Made by a program: the position numbers and the translations under genes
Assembly: GCA_949289625.1 (NCBI GenBank)
Contig: CASEPH010000087.1
Span: forward strand, 1-47,964
Length of the DNA: 47,964 nt
Reading direction: 5' to 3'
DNA from: an uncultured Clostridia bacterium
Lineage (GTDB): Bacteria; Bacillota_A; Clostridia; Oscillospirales; Oscillospiraceae
The notes under the pieces: generated by a model
Seen by the model: the letters and a program-made list of their open reading frames with translations, nothing else
The model's database searches: none
Told to the model about the DNA's origin: nothing
In this document: positions 8,786 through 17,578 of the stretch, in pieces
How positions within the stretch are numbered: the first letter of the stretch is position 1
How the letters are laid out: each line of letters opens with the position of its first letter

Positions 8786-10711
8786 ATGGATTATTTTGTT
8801 GCAAAATACGGATCAGATGTCAATCCAGGCACTGAAGATGCGCCGTTTTTGACCATCAATAAGGCCGCATCTGTGGCGTATGCCGGGGACACCGTCACGG
8901 TTCGTGAGGGCGTTTATCGGGAATGGGTGGATCCAAGCCACCCCGGTACGGAATCGGCCCCCATTGTCTATCAGGCCGCTGAAGGGGAGCAGGTTGTCAT
9001 CACTGGCTTTGAGGAATTTGGAACATGGAACCGGGGAGTGGACGGCATTTGGACAGCAAAGGTTTCCAACAGCGTTTTTGGCTCCCGCCATCCCTATCAG
9101 GAGCGAGTGGCAGGCGATTGGATGATGCACTTTGGTCCGGAGGAGGAACGGTCCCACACAGGAAGCCTGTATCTGGATGGAAAGGGCATGCGGGAGGTGT
9201 TTCGCAGAGAGGACCTTCCCAAAGCGGAGAAGTGCGCTTGGTTTGCTGTTGTGGACCCTGAGAATACCACGTTTTTTGGGAATTTCCAGGGTGTAAACCC
9301 CAATGAGCATTTCACCGAGTATACCGCCCGGCCAAATGTCTTTTGGCCGGAAAAGACCAATATGGACTATATCATAGTTCGCGGCTTGAGCTGCGGCACG
9401 CAGCCACCAACTGGGCGCCTCCCACGGGCTTACAGGAGGGACTGATCGGGCCCCACTGGGCCAAGGGATGGGTCATTGAGCAAAATGTGATCCACGATAC
9501 TATGTGTGTCGGTGTTTCTCTGGGAAAAGATGTGACCTCCGGGGACAACGAGTGGAACCGTCTGAAGATCAAAGAGGGAACGCAGCGGGAACGGGAAAGT
9601 ATCTTTCGCGCCCTGCACCGAGACTGGGACAAGCGATTCATTGGCAGCCATGTTGTTCGGGACAATGTAATCTACAACTGTGAGCTTATTGTAGGGCATC
9701 TGGGCTGTGTGTTCTCGAAGATCGAACATAACCACATTAACGGCGGGAATTAAGCTCCACGCTGCCATTGACGTGCTGGTAAAGGACAATTTTATTCACG
9801 ACTGCTGCCAGGGGATTTGGCTGGATTGGCAGGCCCAGGGCACGCGTGTCACGGGCAATGTATTTCACCATAACCGCCAGCAGGATACCTATGTGGAGAT
9901 CAGCCATGGCCCAACGCTTATTGACCACAATTTGATGCTCTCCGGCAATGTAGGTTTCAACAATTCCGCCCAAGGTGTGGCATTTGTTCATAATCTCTGT
10001 GCCGGGCGCATTACGCTGATGACAGACAATGGGCGGCACACCCCCTATCATTTTCCCCATGATACAGCGGTTTTTGGATTGGCAACGGTACCGGGCGGCG
10101 ATGACCGTTATTACAATAATATTTTTATCCGTCTGGAGGAGCCGAATGACCCCGACCACGACGAGCCGCAGAAGGTGGAGATGAAATTCCCCGGCCCGGA
10201 GATGGACGGCGCGCCTAAGCTTTCACAGGAGGTCTACCCAACGGGCCTGTCCATCTACAACGATTACCCCGGCCCGGAGGAGAAGCCCGGGGAATCTGGT
10301 GGGCTGTTTGGAGGCCGCGGTGATGGGTTCCATTGGCCTGTAGCCATTGGCGGAAACGCCTATTTCCACCGTGCGATCCCCTGGAACCGGGAGAAGGGTG
10401 CAGAAAGAACGGATGCGATGGGGATTACATTCCAGGCGGAGGGCGATGCTGTGGAACTGTGCTATGAAGATACGGCAATCCTAAAGCAGGGCTACAGAGA
10501 GATCATCACCAGTGATGTGTTGGGAATAAATGTCACAGCCGAGACGAAATGGACCGATCCCGACAACAAGGGTTATGTCTTTGACCGTGATATGCTGGGG
10601 AACCCGAGGACCAAAAATCCCACAGCGGGTCCGTTGGAGCTTTCCGCTCTGAAGGATGGAGAATTCGGATCTCTTACTGATGGATACAATTACCGCCTTT
10701 CGACGGTATGA
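8786..10711 (+). pseudogene. Right-handed beta-helix (pectate-lyase-fold) carbohydrate enzyme, broken by frameshifts
   Basis: Translation starts at ATG 8786 after AAGGAG. The first ~200 residues (FVAKYGSDVNPGTEDAPFLT, then TVTVREGVYREW) are the opening of a parallel beta-helix protein. The frame is lost near 9388-9400: coding continues one frame over as HAATNWAPPTGLQ up to a stop at 9751-9753. Near 9738-9745 it returns to the first frame (GIKLHAAIDVLVKDNFIHDC) and runs to a TGA at 10709-10711. The two indels compensate. A third shift close to 10700 would turn the last residues into LPPFDGMKFGE, a more natural end. Intact it would be about 640-650 residues, cytoplasmic by lack of a signal peptide, and the fourth gene of the xyl operon. 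The exact glycan is unknown. Sequencing error is an alternative to decay. Confidence 0.75.
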
Positions 10712-10731
10712 AATTTGGAGAAAGCCAAGGA

Positions 10732-11557
10732 AAGGATGAGAGCATTGCCACGTTCGTCTACTGCGAATTTGCCGGTATGATTCAGCTGAACGAAGGGCAG
10801 GAACTGGTGGCAGGCTATGTGCCCAGAGATAACCAGGACGATATGGTTCATCTGACAGACGGCGTGGACCGCGTGGCGAACACCGGCAGAGCCTTTGCCA
10901 TCGGGCCGAACTCCTCCGAGGAAGAAATTCAGGCTCTATGTATGATGATGAATTACCTCGTCACACCGTGGAGGAGGGCGACACGGTCAAGTGCGGCGAG
11001 GACAACTCCCGTATGGATATGGACTGGTATTCCTTCAGCGCCACTTGCCACGATCCAGAACTGATTTGTCAGTTCATCGATTACAACTTTACCGCCGAGG
11101 GTTCTGAGCTTCAGGAGTGGGGCGTCGAGGGCGAGACCTATGTAAAGAACGCCGGTCCTATACAGATATGATTACCAACAACCCGGACTTCAGCGTTCAG
11201 CAGGCCCAGTCCGTCTGCCTAGGCGGCAACGCCCGGCTGCGTACCATGGGGAGCTATCATGCGTTGCGCAACGACCTGCAGATGGAGTGCTTTGATGTCT
11301 GGAACTCTAATTACACCGGTGAGCACTATGTTACCGATAACCTGCCCTTTAGCAGTGAAGAGTCCACCGAGAGCCAGTCTTATCTGGGCGATCTGACCAC
11401 GCATCTGTACACCTGCGTGACCAAGTTCATCGTGGGTGAAATGAACTTCGACAGCGATTATGACCGCTTCCAGGAAGAATTGGTTGAGATGGGTCTGGAC
11501 AATCTCACTAAGATCCAGCAGTCGGTATATGACCGCTGGGCCGGTCTCTCCGAGCAA
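10732..11557 (+). pseudogene. Solute-binding lipoprotein remnant, 5'-truncated and frameshifted
   Basis: Three frames in succession match the C-terminal half of the intact binding protein at 37340-39034. The first is ESIATFVYCEFAGMIQLNEG up to MMMNYLV. The second, from about 10955, covers VEEGDTVKCG to YVKNA. The third, from about 11150, covers TDMITNNPDFS to DRWAGLSE. The N-terminal half with the signal peptide is missing, and the remnant abuts the beta-helix gene. At 11555-11557 the original stop codon (TAA in repeat copy A) is CAA, so the open frame runs on to 11641. With two or three frameshifts and no start it is not functional. Confidence 0.8.
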
Positions 11558-11783
11558 TACTGTGACATACGGGCCGTCGGCACAATGATTCGCCGAACGG
11601 CCCGTATGAATTCAAAGTACGGAATTGTATCGAGAGAATAAAAGCTCCAAGGCTGTGTAAGATTGCGCACAAGGCCCCGATGTACTGGTACATCGGGGCC
11701 TTGTGGTCCGCTGGGGTTATGTCCCATCGAATCAAAGGAGATCCTGTTGTTGTCGAATGATACGATTGGCTATCGCAAGCTTA
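11528..11783 (+). repeat. Direct repeat copy B (~256 bp), partner of 1533-1789
   Basis: The stretch from TATGACCGCTGGGCC to GGCTATCGCAAGCTTA is about 98% identical to copy A in the same orientation, offset by 9,995 bp (9,994 after the one-base indel). It contains the same two hairpins, at 11566-11608 and 11670-11703. Recombination between the copies would remove or duplicate the whole araC-GH3-xylAB module. Beyond it, 11784-11966 has no gene, only the terminator at 11916-11958. Confidence 0.9.
11670..11703. terminator. Terminator-like hairpin in repeat B
   Basis: CAAGGCCCCGATGTA and TACATCGGGGCCTTG form a perfect 15-bp stem around a CTGG loop. It matches 1675-1709 except for the shorter loop. 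Confidence 0.6.
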
Positions 11784-11915
11784 TTATATCGTACTGAAGG
11801 CGTGCTTACAATAACTGCTTGTGCAAGGTGATTTCATTTTTTGAAAGGCCTGAGAATGGCACCGCATCTGCGGAACAACTTACCGGTACAGATTTACTTA
11901 TTTCAACGTTGCAAA

Positions 11916-11958
11916 ACCCACCGCAGACTGAGACGGTTATCTCAGAATTGCGGTGGGT
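11916..11958 (-). terminator. Terminator of the esterase gene
   Basis: ACCCACCGCA (11916-11925) pairs with TGCGGTGGGT (11949-11958), and an inner CTGAGA/TCTCAG stem extends it. Read on the minus strand it lies 9 bases after the esterase stop and ends in a short T-run. Confidence 0.75.
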
Positions 11959-11966
11959 ATTTTGAA

Positions 11967-12845
11967 TCAAAGACTTTGCTGAAGCAGCCACTGACGCATG
12001 GCTTTGTCTGCATAAGCGATATTCCAGCAGCCATGATTGTAGCGGCATGCTGCGGGATATTCTGTATAGAAGAAATCCTTTCCGCGAATCATGCTTCGCT
12101 GCGCCAGAGCAGCAGCCAACTGGCGAGAGGTCTCCACGCTGACAACCATGTCGTCTTCTGCGTGAAACAGCCACAGGGGCTTATCTACAAAAGAATCGGC
12201 GACAAGTCCAATGGCCTCTGGGTCAATTTCCTCCTGCATGTTCAGACCACAATGCGGACACACAGGGACTACTGCTGCAAACCGGTGTGGAAACATGTAG
12301 TTCATCCGCCAGCATGCACCGCCGCCCATGCTCATGCCCGTAAGATACAGGCGTTTTGGATCAATGGGATATTGGGCAGTCACAGTATCTATGATGCGGG
12401 ATGCTGCCAGCAACCGCGGTTCCAGCCAGCCGTCACCGGTCATCTGGGGGGCCAGAACAAAGCATGGCTCGCCGCCATCCTGCTGATTCCAGACCCAAAC
12501 ATGGGCGGCGTCATAGGCAGTGAGCTGCGCCAGATTATCTGTGCCCCGCTCTCCGGCTCCGTGGAAAAAGATGACCATGGGATACAGCTTCCCGGAGGTT
12601 AAATTCTGGGGGACATACAGGCGATAGGGCATGGTAAGGCCTTCCGCCTCCAAGGAGCCAGCCTGAAACTGCTCTGCCAGCGGGAGCCGTCGGGCTTTGG
12701 CGGCCTGTTCTTTTTTGTGCATTTCTTCAAAGTTTGGTGGAAGTACAAAGCCGTCCGGTGGTTGTGCTCCCTCAGGAGGGCCGTCGTGGAAGCCGCAGTT
12801 ATGAGCCAGACATGGGGGGAGAGGGCGGTAATCAGACATTTTCAT
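11967..12845 (-). CDS. Alpha/beta-hydrolase esterase, CE1/feruloyl- or acetyl-esterase-like
   Basis: The 292-residue protein has the alpha/beta-hydrolase layout: MVIFFHGAGERG forms the oxyanion region and GMSMGGGACW the nucleophile elbow (Ser172). The acid is probably in LWLFHAEDDMVV and the catalytic His in the YNHGCW segment near the C-terminus. Proteins with this arrangement include carbohydrate esterases and phospholipase/carboxylesterase-like enzymes that remove acyl groups from plant polysaccharides or glycosides. There is no signal peptide, so it should work on imported oligomers. The start at 12845 follows AAAGGAGA. It lies 48 bp downstream of the MFS gene on the same strand and is probably co-transcribed with it. 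Substrate is inferred, not shown. Confidence 0.75.
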   Translation of the reverse strand: MKMSDYRPLPPCLAHNCGFHDGPPEGAQPPDGFVLPPNFEEMHKKEQAAKARRLPLAEQFQAGSLEAEGLTMPYRLYVPQNLTSGKLYPMVIFFHGAGERGTDNLAQLTAYDAAHVWVWNQQDGGEPCFVLAPQMTGDGWLEPRLLAASRIIDTVTAQYPIDPKRLYLTGMSMGGGACWRMNYMFPHRFAAVVPVCPHCGLNMQEEIDPEAIGLVADSFVDKPLWLFHAEDDMVVSVETSRQLAAALAQRSMIRGKDFFYTEYPAACRYNHGCWNIAYADKAMRQWLLQQSL

Positions 12846-12893
12846 AGTAAATTCTCCTTTTGCATATCAAAATAAGAGCTATGCGGTAAAGAC

Positions 12894-14096
12894 TCAGGGC
12901 TTCCGAATAAAGAAGTTGATCAGCAGAGAGCCGAGGCCCATGACCACCACCATGATAAAAGTAGGCCCAAAGGCACCGCCGGCAGCATCCACCAGTGCGG
13001 CGGAGATCATGGGGCCGATAAAGGCGGCGGGAATCATCACCAGATTGCAGGTGGAGAAGTTTACAGCATAATTCTTGCTGCCGTAAAAGCTCCGCACCAG
13101 GGAAGCCTGGATGGTCACGCCGCCGCCGTAACAGACCCCTGCCAGCAGCATGCCGACCAGCACCAAGGGAAACAGGTTCAGGGAATTACCCAGAACCATC
13201 AAAAGCCCTGCGCCGATAATCACCGCATTGTCAATAAACATGGTGATCTTCCAGCCAAACTTATCCATGGACGCACCAATAAACAGCCGGCCGCCGCTGT
13301 TGAAAATAGAGACCAGCAGGCCCACGGTGGCGGCGGCGCCAAAAAACAGGGCGATGGAGGAAGCGTTGTTAATGACCAGCATACCGGTGGCGCTCATGCA
13401 GAGGTTCCAGAGAAAGTAAAGCCAGAAGGTAGGGCGCCGAAGCATCTGAGCAGTGGTGTAGTCCTGTCCGCCGGAGACTACAGCCTTTTGCCGGGGGGCG
13501 GGGAGGGCATCCTCAGGCCCCGGGAATCGCAGAAACAGGCTGCCCAATGACATGACCGCAAAGCAGAGGATACCGAGCCCGCGAAAGATCACAAACAGAT
13601 TTGTAATACGGAGCAGCGCACTTGCCGCACTGCCGATGATAAGGCTGCTGAAGCCAAATCCGGTGAGCAGAATGCCGGAGATCAGGCCGTCCTTGTCCGG
13701 GAACCAGCTGTTCACGCAGGCCAGGACGATGTTATAGCCGATGCCTACACCAAGGCCGGTAAAGCCGCCGTAAAAGATGTACAGAATCATCAGTGCGGCG
13801 GTCTCGTGCATGGCCGGCAGGAAGGAAATCATCCCAAAACCGATGAGCATCAACACACCGGAAACCAATGCCAAAACGGAGTGTTTGATGGTTTTGGAAA
13901 GCTTGCCGCCCAGCAGGCCGCCTCCCGCGAACAGAATCATCATAATGGTAAAAGTCAGGCTCAGCTGCTTTTGATTCCACAGGGGGAATTCTGCGGAAAG
14001 CGCTGTCTTAAAGTAGCTCCAGGCATAGATGGCGCCCAGAAACAGCATCATCATTGTGCCGGCTATGACGTACTGAAAACGAGTTGCTTTTTTCAT
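12894..14096 (-). CDS. MFS transporter, OFA (oxalate:formate antiporter-like) family
   Basis: The ~400-residue protein is almost wholly hydrophobic with about 12 predicted membrane helices. It begins with FQYVIAGTMMMLFLGAIYAW, the characteristic start of OFA-type MFS carriers, and contains GLGVGIGYN and GGRLFIGASMDKFGWK, the conserved loop. Members of this group move small mono- and dicarboxylates. I chose the ATG at 14096 because AAGGAG lies 9 bases upstream of it; the frame opens further up at 14117. It diverges from the OYE-type reductase at 14316 and probably shares an operon with the esterase, so it could import an organic-acid substrate or export a reduced product. Confidence 0.85.
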   Translation of the reverse strand: MKKATRFQYVIAGTMMMLFLGAIYAWSYFKTALSAEFPLWNQKQLSLTFTIMMILFAGGGLLGGKLSKTIKHSVLALVSGVLMLIGFGMISFLPAMHETAALMILYIFYGGFTGLGVGIGYNIVLACVNSWFPDKDGLISGILLTGFGFSSLIIGSAASALLRITNLFVIFRGLGILCFAVMSLGSLFLRFPGPEDALPAPRQKAVVSGGQDYTTAQMLRRPTFWLYFLWNLCMSATGMLVINNASSIALFFGAAATVGLLVSIFNSGGRLFIGASMDKFGWKITMFIDNAVIIGAGLLMVLGNSLNLFPLVLVGMLLAGVCYGGGVTIQASLVRSFYGSKNYAVNFSTCNLVMIPAAFIGPMISAALVDAAGGAFGPTFIMVVVMGLGSLLINFFIRKP

Positions 14097-14252
14097 CCAT
14101 ATCCACTCCTTTTCCATAAGTATAGCGCAGAAAACAAAAATCGTCCAATGCTGCTTTTTGGATAAACAAGAGATGGGCTATTCTCCCGCTGCATAAATGG
14201 GGAAAGGCGAAGTGCGTGTAAAAATGCGTATAAGCTTATGCACATTTTGTCA

Positions 14253-14281
14253 TGGACAAAATCAAGAGATTTCGGTATGAT
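14253..14281 (+). promoter_or_regulatory. Promoter of the OYE-type reductase at 14316 (TGGACA type)
   Basis: TGGACA (14253-14258) and TATGAT (14276-14281) are 17 bp apart, 34 bp before the start codon. A near-palindrome around ATAAGCTTAT lies just upstream (about 14229-14240) and could be an operator. The -35 box is shared with four other promoters in the window. Confidence 0.6.
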
Positions 14282-14315
14282 GGAATCATAAATACAATGG
14301 AAAGGACTGTGTGTT

Positions 14316-16298
14316 ATGAAAAATGCTTACCCGCACTTGCTTGCCCCCATCAAGATCGGAAAGTTTGTGCTGAAAAACCGGATGCAGTCGTCCAACTCCC
14401 TGCCCCACTTTTCCCAGGGGCCGGAGGAGTACCCCGCCGAGGCCACCATGGCCCATTTTATTGGCCGGGCACGCACCGGTGCGGCATTTGTGACCTTTGC
14501 CGGGGTGGAGGATACCTACGAAATGCCGCCGCTGCCGGATACGCTGGATCTGTCCCATTTCCCGGAGTTTGATATGCGCAATGCCAAATGTCAGAACTAC
14601 ATGGTGGAAATGGTGGAGGCCATGCACTATGCCGGCTCCCTGGTCAGCGGTTCACTGTTCTCCGCCAACCGGACTTACCGGTATGAAAACGAAAAGGGAG
14701 AGGTAGAGGCAGTCTCTGCCAACGATATGGGCCCTGTGTCGGACAGTTCCGGCATGGGCGGCAGCATCGGAGACGGCGTCCCCGCGGAAAATCTCTACAA
14801 GATCGCCAAGAGCTACGGCCAGCGGACAGCCTTGTATAAAAGACTGGGCTTTGATGCTGTGACCATCCACATGAGCTACCGGGCCCAGGTGCCGGGTCAG
14901 CTTCTGTCGCCCCTGACCAACCACCGCACCGACGAGTTCGGCGGCAGCTTTGAAAACCGGGTGCGGTTCCCGCTGATGATGCTGGAGGAGATCAAAAAGG
15001 TCGCCGGAAACGACATGCTCATCGAGATCCAGTTCTCCGCCGAGGAGCCCGAGGGCGGCTATACCCTGGAGGAGGGCATTGAATTCCTGAAGCTGGCCCA
15101 GAAATATGTGGACATTGTGCAGGTGCGCTCTGCCGAGGGTGACCCCAACCATCCCAGTCCCTTTGAGCTCAACCCCACGCCGTTTTTGGAGGTGACCTCC
15201 AAAATCAAGGCGGCGGGCCTTGATTTCGTGGTGAGCAACGTGGGCGGCTGGTTCTACCCGGAGATGGCGGAACAGGCCATTGCCGAAGGGAAGCTCGACA
15301 TGGTGGCCATGGCCCGGGCCTGGATCTCCAACCCCAACTATGGGGATTTCCTCTATGCGGACAAGGCTGATGACCTGGTGCCCTGTCTCCGGTGCAATAA
15401 GTGCCATGGCCGGGGCAAGAACGATATTATGACCACCTGCTGCTCCGTAAACCCCAAATTCGGCTTTGAGATGGTGGACCGCTATGTGACCACTCCCGCA
15501 GGGGAGCCGAAGAACATCGCCGTCATCGGCGGCGGACCCGGCGGTATGCGCACTGCCATCTACCTTTCGGACCGGGGCCATACCGTCACCATCTACGAGG
15601 CGGAGGATAAGCTGGGCGGCGCCATCAAGCACGCCGACTATGTCCCCTTCAAGTGGACCCTCAGGGACTATAAGAACTACCTGATCCGCCAGGTGGAAAA
15701 GCGGGGAATCCAGGTTATTCTGAACACCCGGGCAACCCCGGAAATGGTGGAAGACAAGTATGACGCAGTTATTGCCGCCGTGGGCGCCCAGCCTGTGGTG
15801 CCGCCCATTCCCGGCGCGGATGGTGCGAATGTCACAGTCGCTACCGACGCCATTATACATTCCGAGAAGATCGGAGATCAGGTGGTTATCATCGGCGGCG
15901 GCGAGGTCGGCGTGGAGACCGGTATGTTCCTTGCCCAGCAGGGGAAGGACGTGACGGTCATCGAAATGCGGGATGAGCTGGCGGCGGATACCACCGTCAT
16001 GCACTACCGCAGTATGTTTGAGGCGGCCTGGGAGAAGATCCCCACCTTCCACTATGTGCTGAACGCCACCGCCAAGGAGATCGGGTTGGACCATGTGACC
16101 TACACGGATAAGGATGGGGTGGACCATGACTTACCCGCACAGTCTGTAATTCTCTCGGTTGGTATGCGCAGTAAAACCGACGAGGCGCTGAGCTTCTATG
16201 GCACGAATCCCGGTTTCTATATGGTGGGTGACTGCCGGAAGCCCGGAACTATCCAGACCACCAACCGCAGTGCCTATGTGACGGCGAATAATATTTAG
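14316..16298 (+). CDS. Old-Yellow-Enzyme-type NADH:flavin oxidoreductase with [4Fe-4S] and FAD domains (enoate/2,4-dienoyl-CoA reductase-like)
   Basis: The 660-residue protein has an FMN-binding TIM barrel (about residues 5-345, with the LSPLTNHRTDEFGGSFENR motif). An iron-sulfur cluster motif follows, Cys357-x2-Cys360-x2-Cys363 plus Cys375/376 in CCSVNP. The FAD/NAD(P) part begins at about residue 400 with IAVIGGGPGGM, and its second dinucleotide fold has VVIIGGGEVGVETG. This is the architecture of 2,4-dienoyl-CoA reductase, enoate reductase, BaiCD/BaiH and daidzein reductase, all of which reduce activated C=C bonds with NAD(P)H. The start follows GGAAAGGA. The gene stands alone between a promoter and a strong terminator and diverges from an OFA carrier. 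It is paralogous to 41753-43732 but carries HMSYRAQ where that one has HGGHG, which suggests a different substrate. Confidence 0.88.
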   Translation: MKNAYPHLLAPIKIGKFVLKNRMQSSNSLPHFSQGPEEYPAEATMAHFIGRARTGAAFVTFAGVEDTYEMPPLPDTLDLSHFPEFDMRNAKCQNYMVEMVEAMHYAGSLVSGSLFSANRTYRYENEKGEVEAVSANDMGPVSDSSGMGGSIGDGVPAENLYKIAKSYGQRTALYKRLGFDAVTIHMSYRAQVPGQLLSPLTNHRTDEFGGSFENRVRFPLMMLEEIKKVAGNDMLIEIQFSAEEPEGGYTLEEGIEFLKLAQKYVDIVQVRSAEGDPNHPSPFELNPTPFLEVTSKIKAAGLDFVVSNVGGWFYPEMAEQAIAEGKLDMVAMARAWISNPNYGDFLYADKADDLVPCLRCNKCHGRGKNDIMTTCCSVNPKFGFEMVDRYVTTPAGEPKNIAVIGGGPGGMRTAIYLSDRGHTVTIYEAEDKLGGAIKHADYVPFKWTLRDYKNYLIRQVEKRGIQVILNTRATPEMVEDKYDAVIAAVGAQPVVPPIPGADGANVTVATDAIIHSEKIGDQVVIIGGGEVGVETGMFLAQQGKDVTVIEMRDELAADTTVMHYRSMFEAAWEKIPTFHYVLNATAKEIGLDHVTYTDKDGVDHDLPAQSVILSVGMRSKTDEALSFYGTNPGFYMVGDCRKPGTIQTTNRSAYVTANNI

Positions 16299-16306
16299 TA
16301 CCCCCC

Positions 16307-16352
16307 AAAAAGGTGGGAACTGCTGTATGTCTGCGGCAGTTCCCGCCTTTTA
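16307..16352 (+). terminator. Intrinsic terminator after the OYE-type reductase
   Basis: AAAAAGGTGGGAACTGC (16307-16323) pairs with GCAGTTCCCGCCTTTT (16336-16351), followed by a T-rich tail. It begins 9 bases after the stop codon. Confidence 0.85.
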
Positions 16353-16402
16353 TTTATTCCGGATTTGCGGGGATTTTCTGTTGACCTATTCTTTATCTGC
16401 AT

Positions 16403-16431
16403 TTCACATTGTGGCAGGAAAAGCGTACAAT
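16403..16431 (+). promoter_or_regulatory. Promoter of the BKACE gene
   Basis: TTCACA (16403-16408) and TACAAT (16426-16431) are 17 bp apart, 32 bp ahead of ATG 16464, with AAAGGAG between. Confidence 0.6.
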
Positions 16432-16463
16432 AAAACTATCAAAAAACAAAGGAGCATGAGATT

Positions 16464-17477
16464 ATGGCAAAGACAATCATTACTGCCGCATTGACTGGCG
16501 CAGTGACTCCTGCGGGTTACGACATTCCTGAAACCCCTCAGCAGATTGCTGATTGCGCCTACGAGTGCTGGAAAGCCGGCGCTGCCGTTGTACACCTCCA
16601 TATGCGTGACGACAACGGCGCAGGCGTCATGGATCCTGTAAAGTTTTATGAAACAATCAAGTTGATTCGCGCCCACAAGGACTGCGATGTCATCGTCAAC
16701 TGCACCTCCTCCGGCGATAACCGGGTGGCGGATGATTCTCCCTATGGCAATGCCATGCGGGTGCTGCACCACAAGTATGTGCCCGGCGTTGAGATGGGCA
16801 CCTTTGATGCCTCTTCTTTCAACTGGGGCATCCCCGGCGGCGTATTCCATAACTCTCCGAAGTTCCTGTGCGATACCGGAACGCTCTATCAGGAGAAGGA
16901 TATTAAGCCTGAGTTTGAAATCTTTGACTTCGGTGCGTTGCGAGCCGTGGGTATCTACTGGAAGAAGGGCTTTGTGAAGGCGCCTCTGCATTTCCAGTTC
17001 TGCCTGGGTGTAGTGGGCGGCATGGATGCCACGCCGAACGAGCTGCAGCTGCTTTTGAATGAAATGGCCAAGCTTCAGGCAGAGGGGAAACTCCCCGCCG
17101 AGTGCACCTGGTCCGGCTTCGGTATCGGCAAGGGCCATCTGCCGGTCATGTTTTCCTGCATCGCAAACGGTGGCCATGTCCGCGTGGGCATGGAGGACAA
17201 CGTGGTCTATGGCCGTGACAAGGACGGAAACAAGATCCTGGCTACCAACCTGATGCTGGTACAGCGGGCGGCCCGGGCCGTTGAGGCCTTCGGCAACGAG
17301 ATCGCTACCCCCGCCGAGGCACGTGAGATGCTGGGCCTGAAGCCCCTGGATCACGAGGCCGTCTGCAAGGCGCTCGATGCTGTCAAGGTCACTGACCTGG
17401 AAAAGGCCAAACAGGCAGTGACCGACGAGTTTGGCGGCCCTTATTTTGCTGCTGCGGGTATGGGTGCCAAGAAGTAA
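16464..17477 (+). CDS. BKACE-family beta-keto acid cleavage enzyme (DUF849)
   Basis: BKACE enzymes convert a beta-keto acid plus acetyl-CoA into acetoacetate and the CoA ester of the shortened acid, using zinc. The founder, Kce, acts on 3-keto-5-aminohexanoate in lysine fermentation. This protein has the opening ALTGAVTP, the zinc motif VVHLHMRD (His44, His46) and GMEDNVVYGRDKDG, with Glu244 as the probable third ligand. At 337 residues it is longer than the usual 270-310, with extra sequence around residues 130-215. The other lysine-fermentation genes (kamA, kamD/E, kdd, kal) are absent nearby, so the classical Kce role is not supported here. It has its own promoter and ends at a bidirectional terminator. 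The substrate is unknown; the acid product of a neighbouring pathway is a reasonable guess. Confidence 0.88.
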   Translation: MAKTIITAALTGAVTPAGYDIPETPQQIADCAYECWKAGAAVVHLHMRDDNGAGVMDPVKFYETIKLIRAHKDCDVIVNCTSSGDNRVADDSPYGNAMRVLHHKYVPGVEMGTFDASSFNWGIPGGVFHNSPKFLCDTGTLYQEKDIKPEFEIFDFGALRAVGIYWKKGFVKAPLHFQFCLGVVGGMDATPNELQLLLNEMAKLQAEGKLPAECTWSGFGIGKGHLPVMFSCIANGGHVRVGMEDNVVYGRDKDGNKILATNLMLVQRAARAVEAFGNEIATPAEAREMLGLKPLDHEAVCKALDAVKVTDLEKAKQAVTDEFGGPYFAAAGMGAKK

Positions 17478-17520
17478 TCATTTTGCCTTCGATCAGTCCT
17501 TATATATTGTTCTAGCGCAC

Positions 17521-17549
17521 AAAAGCCGCCTGATTTTCAGGCGGCTTTT
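17521..17549. terminator. Bidirectional terminator between BKACE and MATE genes
   Basis: AAAAGCCGCCTGA and TCAGGCGGCTTTT form a perfect 13-bp stem with a 3-nt loop. A-run and T-run flanks serve both convergent genes. Confidence 0.9.
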
Positions 17550-17578
17550 GTGTATGCATGTTCGGTTTGGAAACCCTT

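Noticed and set aside
1533..11783. Integrase-type att sites flanking a genomic island
   Set aside because: The repeats are ~257 bp, extend into a protein-coding tail, are not in a tRNA gene, and no integrase or excisionase gene is present between them.
11841..12602. 253-codon plus-strand frame opposite the esterase
   Set aside because: The minus strand encodes a complete alpha/beta-hydrolase with catalytic motifs, ribosome binding site and terminator. The plus-strand product is histidine/cysteine-rich and domainless.
16464..17477. Kce of a lysine-to-butyrate pathway
   Set aside because: None of the neighbouring genes needed (lysine aminomutases, kdd, kal) is in the window, and the protein is longer than typical Kce.
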